Under the pieces are notes generated by a model. The model worked only from the letters and a program-made list of their open reading frames with translations. It made no database searches and was not told the DNA's origin. A stretch of 10,556 nucleotides of DNA from Myxococcales bacterium (GTDB lineage Bacteria > Myxococcota_A > Polyangia > Polyangiales > Polyangiaceae), in assembly GCA_023248785.1 (NCBI GenBank), contig JAHFDX010000075.1, forward strand, positions 1-10,556, written 5' to 3'. Of the stretch, positions 5,749-10,556 are shown one piece after another (the first letter of the stretch is position 1; every line of letters starts with the position of its first letter). The translations under genes were made by a program, and so were the position numbers.

Positions 5749-7041
5749 ATGCATACGAAGACAAAGCTTGGACTGCTTCTCGCTGCGGTCGCAACCTCGG
5801 CGTTCGCCGGTGCGCTCGCAGGCGGGTGCAGTGACGATCCCGTCGTGACGAAGCCAACCGACGATTCGGGAACGAAGGCCGACGCAACGGGAGGAACAGA
5901 CGGAGCCACCACAGACGGAGCCACCACAGACGGAGCCAAGCCAGACGCGACCCCCGAAGCTGGGCCGCCGAAGGCGAAGGCGCTTGCTGTTCACGCAGCT
6001 TATGGCTTGCCCGCAGTTCGCTTTTGCTTTGCTGTCGGGAGCAAGGATGACGGAAGTGATGGTGTCGTAAGTCCTCTTCCCGCGCTTCCCTACGACGATG
6101 CCGTGTCCACGGCTGCGGGCCTTCCATTCCCGGCTCTGTTCCCTGGAACCGGTGGAGCACTCCCAGACACCGGGACCGACCTGTCGAACCTCGCGGTCAC
6201 GCCCTACTTCATCAACGCAGCGACGATCAAGGCAGAGGTCAAGAGCAACGCCAAGTTGAAGACCTGCAACGACCTCCTCAGCGGTAAAGAGGATGCGGGT
6301 GCGGTTTCGGCTGACAAGTTCTGGAAGCTTCCGACGTTGCCGAAGGGCACGTTTGCGGCAGGGAAGACGGTGCTCATCCTAGGCGTTGGTTGCCCAGCGG
6401 GTTTCACGGAGCCTGGTCTCGACGGCGGAATACCTAGCGAGTGCGGCGGCACACTCAAGACGGTGGTTGTCAATCTCGACAACGTGACCAAGGACGCGGC
6501 CAAGATTGGCTATCAAGCGATCAATGTTTCCTACGCGATCGACAGCGTTGCGAAGGCCACTGGAAGCTCTCTAGAGTTCTCGGTCGGGAGCCTCACCGCC
6601 GACGGCGGCATCGACCTAAAGACGGTTGTTCCGGGAACGGCCGGCGCGGGCTTGATGGTGGAGAAGCTTCTTCCAACAACCGCTGCGCCCACCGATGCAT
6701 TGCCTGCTACTCCCGACTTCACGAAGTTGTTTGTTGCGGGTGGCGTTCGTCAGGCGGACGGTGGATACCTCCCGGGAGTAGGCGGACCGTTCCTCGTTCC
6801 CCAGGCGCTGGCCGACACGTACGTACTCACCACGGGCGATCGTACGCTCGCTGGCTTGCCCGCCTACTGGAAGTCCGGCCAAGCTTACACGGCGGTGGTC
6901 GTCGGCTCGCACAAGCAGCCACCTTACATCGACCCGGTCACCGGGGGTCCTTTGGCGGCGGACGCGGGTGGCGTGTTCAATGGCCGCGTGCTCCACTTCC
7001 TCGTGTTCCCGAACGATCCGGTCATTCCGAAGTTCCAGTAA
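5749..7041 (+). CDS. Putative outer-surface lipoprotein with acidic repeat linker
   Basis: This 430-residue protein begins with a basic, hydrophobic lipoprotein signal (MHTKTKLGLLLAAVATSAFA) and a lipobox-like LAGGC ending at C27, so lipidation at C27 and anchoring in the cell envelope are likely. Residues 28-75 form a flexible linker rich in Asp, Thr, Gly and Ala containing TDGAT repeats. The folded part starts near residue 78 with KALAVHAAYGLPAVRFCFAV, reminiscent of the opening strand of DUF4397-like proteins (inference). It has four cysteines (C93, C173, C215, C232) that could make two disulfides, fitting an extracytoplasmic site. The C-terminus is beta-rich and ends HFLVFPNDPVIPKFQ. No catalytic motif is evident. 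AAGGAG lies 9 nt before the ATG. A strong hairpin follows the stop, so the gene is probably monocistronic. Confidence 0.8.
   Translation: MHTKTKLGLLLAAVATSAFAGALAGGCSDDPVVTKPTDDSGTKADATGGTDGATTDGATTDGAKPDATPEAGPPKAKALAVHAAYGLPAVRFCFAVGSKDDGSDGVVSPLPALPYDDAVSTAAGLPFPALFPGTGGALPDTGTDLSNLAVTPYFINAATIKAEVKSNAKLKTCNDLLSGKEDAGAVSADKFWKLPTLPKGTFAAGKTVLILGVGCPAGFTEPGLDGGIPSECGGTLKTVVVNLDNVTKDAAKIGYQAINVSYAIDSVAKATGSSLEFSVGSLTADGGIDLKTVVPGTAGAGLMVEKLLPTTAAPTDALPATPDFTKLFVAGGVRQADGGYLPGVGGPFLVPQALADTYVLTTGDRTLAGLPAYWKSGQAYTAVVVGSHKQPPYIDPVTGGPLAADAGGVFNGRVLHFLVFPNDPVIPKFQ
5896..5938 (+). repeat. 15-bp tandem repeat in the lipoprotein linker
   Basis: The unit ACAGACGGAGCCACC occurs at 5896-5910 and 5911-5925, with a third copy truncated to 13 bp at 5926-5938. 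The copies are identical and in frame, giving TDGAT-TDGAT-TDGAK. The perfect DNA identity suggests recent slippage, so the copy number may vary between strains. Confidence 0.9.
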
Positions 7042-7055
7042 GCGGGAGCCTGCCC

Positions 7056-7105
7056 CTCACCCCAGCCCTCTCTCGAGGGAGAGGGCTGGAGTGGGCGCGC
7101 TTTTT
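7056..7105 (+). terminator. Long hairpin after the lipoprotein gene: terminator / REP-like element
   Basis: CCAGCCCTCTC (from 7062) pairs perfectly with GAGAGGGCTGG (to 7089) around a tight TCGA-containing loop. After one C-A mismatch, pairing extends to 7056 and 7095 through CAC/GTG and flanking pairs. A T5 run at 7101-7105 follows 5 nt after the stem, as in a Rho-independent terminator. It lies 14 nt after the lipoprotein stop and 40 nt before kup. The CCTCACCCCAGCCCTCTC wording also resembles intergenic palindromes scattered in many proteobacterial genomes, so it may be a dispersed repeat copy doing terminator duty. Confidence 0.75.
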
Positions 7106-7145
7106 CATTCTACTTGCCTCATTCAGGCATACGATTCCCTAACCA

Positions 7146-9065
7146 ATGAGCGCCCCCACGGCTGTGTCGGCGACCGCCGAGCCGAGTCACGCTAGGCGTG
7201 ATCTCTTGCGCCTCTCCGTCGCTGCCCTCGGTGTGGTGTACGGCGACATCGGCACCTCTCCGTTGTACGCCATGAAGGAGTGCTTCAACTCGGAGCACGC
7301 CGTCGCTGCGACACGTGAGAACGTGCTTGGGGTGCTGTCGTTGTTTGTCTGGTCGCTCACGCTCGTCGTGGTCGTCAAGTATCTTTCCTTTATCATGCGC
7401 GCGGACAATCGTGGCCAAGGCGGGATCTTGGCGCTGCTCGCGCTTATCACGCCAACGTCCAGTGCCGAACGTCCTTCGTTTCGCAATGCGACGTTGGTCA
7501 CACTGGGACTTTTCGGCGCGGCCCTTCTTTATGGCGACGGCATCATTACACCGCCCGTTTCCGTTCTGGGTGCCGTGGAAGGCCTGGAGGTGACTTGGGA
7601 CGGCCTGACCCCCTTGGTTGTACCTATTTCTGTTGTCATCATTGGGGTGCTTTTTCTTTTTCAAAAGAAAGGTACCGCCGGCGTGGCTCGCATATTTGGC
7701 CCCACGATGGCGCTCTGGTTCCTAACGATTGCTGCGCTTGGTTTGCGATGGATCATCCATGAACCGCGCGTGCTTGCAGCTCTAAATCCAGCATATGCGG
7801 TTACATTTTTTGCCCACCACGGAATGCATGGATTTTTGTTGCTCGGTGCCGTCGTTCTTTGCATCACGGGCGGTGAAGCACTTTATGCCGATATGGGCCA
7901 CTTCGGGCGCTCGCCCATTCGCATCGCTTGGTATGGCGCCGTTTTCCCGGCGCTCTTGCTTAACTATTTTGGACAAGGAGCAGTGCTCCTGACGCAAGGT
8001 GCTGACGCGGCGAAAAATCCGTTCTTCGCCATGGTGAGTGGCCCCCTGCGATACCCTCTGGTCGTTCTCGCAACGGCGGCGGCTGTGATTGCATCGCAGG
8101 CTCTCATCTCAGGCGCGTACTCGCTCACCCAGCAAGCGGTGCAGCTTGGCTACTGTCCCCGGGTATCGATTGTTCACACGTCGGGTACCGAAGAGGGCCA
8201 GATTTATGTTCCCGAAGTGAACTGGGCGCTCGCAGTTGGATGCGTTGCGCTCGTACTCACGTTCCAAAGTTCGAGCTCGTTGGCAGCTGCGTACGGAATT
8301 GCCGTCACTGGCACGATGAGCATCACGTCGTTGCTCTTCTACGTGGTCGCGCGGCAAAGGTGGAATTGGTCGCGCCTGCGGGCGGGAAGCCTGACAGCCT
8401 TGTTCTTGTTTGTCGATTTGGCGTTTCTTTCTGCGAATGCGACGAAGGTTCACATGGGCGGCTGGGTACCGCTCGTCATTGGCGTCGTTGTCTTCACGAT
8501 GATGACAACATGGAAGAAGGGGCGGACACTTCTGTACCGAGCCATCATGAGCAGTACGTTGCCGCTCGATTTGTTTATGGCGGATCTCGAGGCTACGAAG
8601 CCCGCACGTGTCAAGGGTACGGCGGTGTTCATGACGTCGAACCCCGAGGGTGCGCCTCCGGTGTTGCTCCATCACTTCAAGCACAACAAGGTGTTGCATC
8701 AGCAGGTCGTGCTGCTCTCGATCCATACGCAACACGTTCCTGAGGTGGGACCCGAGCAGCGCATCCAGACGCTGAAGGAGCTCGGGCACGGTTTTTTTCA
8801 AGTCACGGTGTCGTACGGTTTTATGCAGACACCCAACGTGATTGAGGCACTCGAGCTTTGCCGGGGCCTTGGCCTCGAAACGCAAAGCGACGACACGAGC
8901 TTCTTTTTGGGCCGTGAGACCCTCATCGTGACCGACAACAGGCTCATGTGGCGATGGCGCAAGGCGCTCTTCGTGTTTCTGTCACGCAATGCGCGTCAGG
9001 CAAACGCGTTTTTTAAGATCCCGCCAAACCGGGTCGTCGAGCTTGGAACGCAGATTGAGTTGTAG
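7146..9065 (+). CDS. kup: Low-affinity potassium uptake protein Kup
   Basis: This 639-residue integral membrane transporter of the KUP/HAK/KT family imports potassium, probably with protons. Length is close to E. coli Kup (622). The signature ALGVVYGDIGTSPLYAMKE (27-45) marks the first membrane segment. Other family landmarks are RADNRGQGGILALLAL, LYGDGIITPPVSVLGAVEG, GGEALYADMGHFG and NYFGQGA. About twelve hydrophobic segments occupy roughly residues 20-455, followed by a soluble cytoplasmic domain with SYGFMQTPNV and the family-typical ending PPNRVVELGTQIEL. An in-frame TAA lies one codon before the ATG, so no longer ATG-started form exists; the ATG lacks a recognisable ribosome binding site within about 15 nt. 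The hairpin before it suggests its own promoter. No kdp or trk genes are nearby. Confidence 0.96.
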   Translation: MSAPTAVSATAEPSHARRDLLRLSVAALGVVYGDIGTSPLYAMKECFNSEHAVAATRENVLGVLSLFVWSLTLVVVVKYLSFIMRADNRGQGGILALLALITPTSSAERPSFRNATLVTLGLFGAALLYGDGIITPPVSVLGAVEGLEVTWDGLTPLVVPISVVIIGVLFLFQKKGTAGVARIFGPTMALWFLTIAALGLRWIIHEPRVLAALNPAYAVTFFAHHGMHGFLLLGAVVLCITGGEALYADMGHFGRSPIRIAWYGAVFPALLLNYFGQGAVLLTQGADAAKNPFFAMVSGPLRYPLVVLATAAAVIASQALISGAYSLTQQAVQLGYCPRVSIVHTSGTEEGQIYVPEVNWALAVGCVALVLTFQSSSSLAAAYGIAVTGTMSITSLLFYVVARQRWNWSRLRAGSLTALFLFVDLAFLSANATKVHMGGWVPLVIGVVVFTMMTTWKKGRTLLYRAIMSSTLPLDLFMADLEATKPARVKGTAVFMTSNPEGAPPVLLHHFKHNKVLHQQVVLLSIHTQHVPEVGPEQRIQTLKELGHGFFQVTVSYGFMQTPNVIEALELCRGLGLETQSDDTSFFLGRETLIVTDNRLMWRWRKALFVFLSRNARQANAFFKIPPNRVVELGTQIEL

Positions 9066-9157
9066 TCCCGAGCGCAGCGCAGTCGAAAGACCCCCTGCCG
9101 TGGTGACAACTCTCGAGCTCCTAGTCATCCAGCCGGGCTGATACTATGAGAGTGCTT

Positions 9158-9451
9158 ATGAGCGATGAACGCGTGGTTTTTTGCCGGAAGCTCAAAAAGG
9201 AACTTCCTGGGTTACTAAAGCCTCCTTACAGAAATGAACTCGGCCGCCGCATCTACGAGGAGGTGTCGAAAGAAGCGTGGCAGCAGTGGTTGAAGGACTC
9301 GGTAAAGTTCATCAACACCTACCGTGCTGACTTAACCACCAAAGAAGGCCAAGAGTTCATGTTCAAACAATGCGCCATTTACTTTGAATTTGAACAAGGC
9401 GACCTCGCGCAAACGGCCTTTGTGCCGACCGAGGCAACAAAAAAAGACTGA
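9158..9451 (+). CDS. yggX: Fe(II)-trafficking protein YggX family
   Basis: This small cytoplasmic protein of 97 residues (E. coli YggX has 91) belongs to the family linked to Fe(II) trafficking and protection of Fe-S clusters from oxidation. The N-terminal VFCRKL carries the conserved cysteine (C9). ELGRRIYEEVSKEAWQQW matches the family's ELGKRIYNEISKEAWAQW closely. FINTYRADL and EFMFKQCAIYFEFE continue the helical fold, with a lysine-rich tail. The ATG at 9158 is preferred over one four codons upstream (9146) because GAGAG lies 5 nt before it and MSDERVVFC fits the family start. It is followed after 34 nt by an Fe-S/FAD oxidoreductase gene in the same direction, which may be co-transcribed. 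Confidence 0.93.
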   Translation: MSDERVVFCRKLKKELPGLLKPPYRNELGRRIYEEVSKEAWQQWLKDSVKFINTYRADLTTKEGQEFMFKQCAIYFEFEQGDLAQTAFVPTEATKKD

Positions 9452-9485
9452 CGAAACGGATGACGCAGGATTGGGGACAGAGGAC

Positions 9486-10556
9486 GTGACGCTGGCACTC
9501 GGCATTGAGGGGTTTGTCTACGAGGACCTTTTTCGCCCTGAGCGGTTGGCCGCGTTGCACGTTGCGTTTGACTCGTTTTTTCTAGCCAAGAGTGCGGATG
9601 ACTATGCGCTCTTCGATGCGTATCGAAACTGCAAGGGCGAGGGGATGTCGCCGCTCGACGTCAGCAACGCGTTGCTCCTGGGGGCGCCGTACGTTGGCGA
9701 GTTTCTCGCTACGTTGTTTGGTGTCGAGAGAGAGACGTCCGCGCATCGGGTGGCTGTAGAGGAGTCAGAGCCCGTTTGGCCATTTCGCCGTGACTTCATG
9801 AAAAAGCGCGTGCTTCGCAATGGGGCAGGCGAATCGTGGGTTCATGGTTTTGCCGCCGCGCAATCGAGTGTACGGGTTGCGGTGAGCGTGCTGTGTGAGA
9901 CTTCTTCGAGTGACGAGGAACTCGTAGTCGCCAGGGCGATTAATCGAATTTGCGAGATCGACGAGACCGCACGCAAAGCAGCGAAGGCGGGTGGGGCCGC
10001 GTGGACCGATGCCCTGCGCGTGCGAATGGACCGTGTGTATGCGGCGTTGCAAGCTGATGCCACCGCAAGTCCGTTGCTCCCCCCCGTCGCCTCGGACGAT
10101 GCCTCGGACGATGACCGCGGACGCGTTGCAGCATGGTTGCTCGACGCGTTTGAAGCGTGGCTTGTAGCCCGTGTGCGCAATCACGATGATCCGGCGCATC
10201 GATGGCCAAGTGCCCATGTGCCGAAGACCCTCGACTACGCAAATCTCGTGCAACTGCGGCGTCCGGATCCGAACGTTCCTGAGCTCTTTGTCGGCCCAGA
10301 TGACGAGCGAAGACAACGAGCGAGCTTTGAGCTGACCGATCGAAGAGCTCCCGCGCGCGATGTTGAGGAGCAAATCGACTATTGCCTCCTCTGCCACGAT
10401 AGAGACAAGGACTCGTGTTCGAAGGGCCTTCGCGACAACAAAACGAAAGAGCTGAAGAAGAATCCGCTTGGTGTTCTGCTCGAGGGTTGCCCTCTCGAAG
10501 AGAAGATCAGCGAGATGCACACAATGCGTCAGCGAGGCGAACTCCTGGCGGCGATG
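9486..10556 (+). CDS. Large Fe-S/FAD pyridine-nucleotide oxidoreductase, 5' part only
   Basis: The frame runs from a GTG at 9486 to the right edge (357 codons) without a stop. The upstream frame is open, so the start is a choice: GTG gives MTLALGIEGFVYEDLF, while a TTG at 9471 would add five residues; ribosome binding sites are weak for both. Residues 1-290 are a helical, largely uncharacterised N-terminal region. A conserved block follows: YCLLCHDRDKDSCSKGL with C300, C303 and C311, then KNPLGVLLEGCPLEEKISEM with C335. The four cysteines and GCPLEEKI resemble the Fe-S region that precedes the FAD/NAD(P) domains in glutamate-synthase small-subunit (GltD)-type oxidoreductases. From memory, very large proteins of this type (over 1000 residues) are annotated as pyridine nucleotide-disulfide oxidoreductases. 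The FAD- and NAD(P)-binding Rossmann motifs would lie beyond the edge, so substrate and activity cannot be read here. Confidence 0.75.
   Translation, partial: MTLALGIEGFVYEDLFRPERLAALHVAFDSFFLAKSADDYALFDAYRNCKGEGMSPLDVSNALLLGAPYVGEFLATLFGVERETSAHRVAVEESEPVWPFRRDFMKKRVLRNGAGESWVHGFAAAQSSVRVAVSVLCETSSSDEELVVARAINRICEIDETARKAAKAGGAAWTDALRVRMDRVYAALQADATASPLLPPVASDDASDDDRGRVAAWLLDAFEAWLVARVRNHDDPAHRWPSAHVPKTLDYANLVQLRRPDPNVPELFVGPDDERRQRASFELTDRRAPARDVEEQIDYCLLCHDRDKDSCSKGLRDNKTKELKKNPLGVLLEGCPLEEKISEMHTMRQRGELLAAM
10089..10112 (+). repeat. 12-bp direct tandem repeat in the oxidoreductase gene
   Basis: GCCTCGGACGAT occurs twice in direct succession (10089-10100 and 10101-10112), encoding ASDD-ASDD. 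It lies in a variable, probably loop-forming part of the N-terminal region and keeps the frame. Confidence 0.85.

Noticed and set aside
5652..5939. N-terminal extension of the propeller protein (frame open to 5939)
   Set aside because: It overlaps the start of the divergent lipoprotein gene, is low-complexity Val/Pro/Ser there, and would make the export signal internal.
8109..8885. 258-codon minus-strand open frame inside kup
   Set aside because: Shadow of Kup coding sequence; His/Arg-rich with no domain signal.
9066..9100. GC-rich segment after kup (GAGCGCAGCGCAGTC) as terminator or repeat
   Set aside because: No stem of useful length and no T run; the resemblance to scattered intergenic repeats is too weak to call.
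9142..9147. TACTAT preceded by TG as an extended -10 for yggX
   Set aside because: The transcript would start only a few bases before the ATG, losing the GAGAG site, and there is no -35 at a suitable distance.
9765..10520. 251-codon minus-strand open frame opposite the oxidoreductase
   Set aside because: The plus-strand frame carries the conserved Cys block and stays open to the edge; the antisense frame has no motif.

Overview
The window reads like ordinary chromosome from a Myxococcota-type (former Deltaproteobacteria, probably Polyangiales-like) bacterium. The evidence is moderate-to-high GC, close gene packing, a DUF507 gene next to a small eight-cysteine zinc-ribbon gene, a lipoprotein with an Asp/Thr/Gly-rich linker of the kind abundant in these bacteria, and a protein resembling an otherwise unnamed myxobacterial family. 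No tRNA, rRNA, CRISPR, IS element or phage gene is visible. The taxonomic reading is inference.

Left part (1-2998, minus strand). Five genes form a compact, probably co-transcribed unit. In transcription order they are: a TTG-started two-helix membrane peptide (2998-2777); a 383-residue protein whose C-terminal half carries the sequence landmarks of a RelA/SpoT nucleotidyltransferase domain (2769-1618); a DUF507 protein made of two similar halves (1560-1051); an eight-cysteine zinc-ribbon protein (1049-735); and a YicC-type endoribonuclease cut by the left edge (713-1). Gaps are 7, 57, 1 and 21 nt. The RelA/SpoT-like protein and its membrane partner are the most interesting items.

Middle (2999-5748). 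A 281-nt divergent regulatory region separates this unit from panB (pantothenate/CoA synthesis, plus strand). panB ends tail-to-tail, with overlapping stop codons, against an A-type Fe-S carrier gene (erpA-like, minus strand). That gene follows a gene for an exported beta-propeller-like protein. The propeller gene diverges from the next lipoprotein gene across about 97 nt.

Right part (5749-10556, plus strand). A 430-residue lipoprotein gene with a short tandem repeat in its linker ends at a strong REP-like/terminator hairpin. Then come kup (low-affinity potassium uptake), yggX (Fe(II) trafficking / Fe-S protection), and the first 357 codons of a large Fe-S/FAD pyridine-nucleotide oxidoreductase cut by the right edge.

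Iron-sulfur handling recurs in this half (erpA-like carrier, yggX, Fe-S oxidoreductase). The left operon mixes an alarmone-synthetase-like fold with an RNase-type gene.
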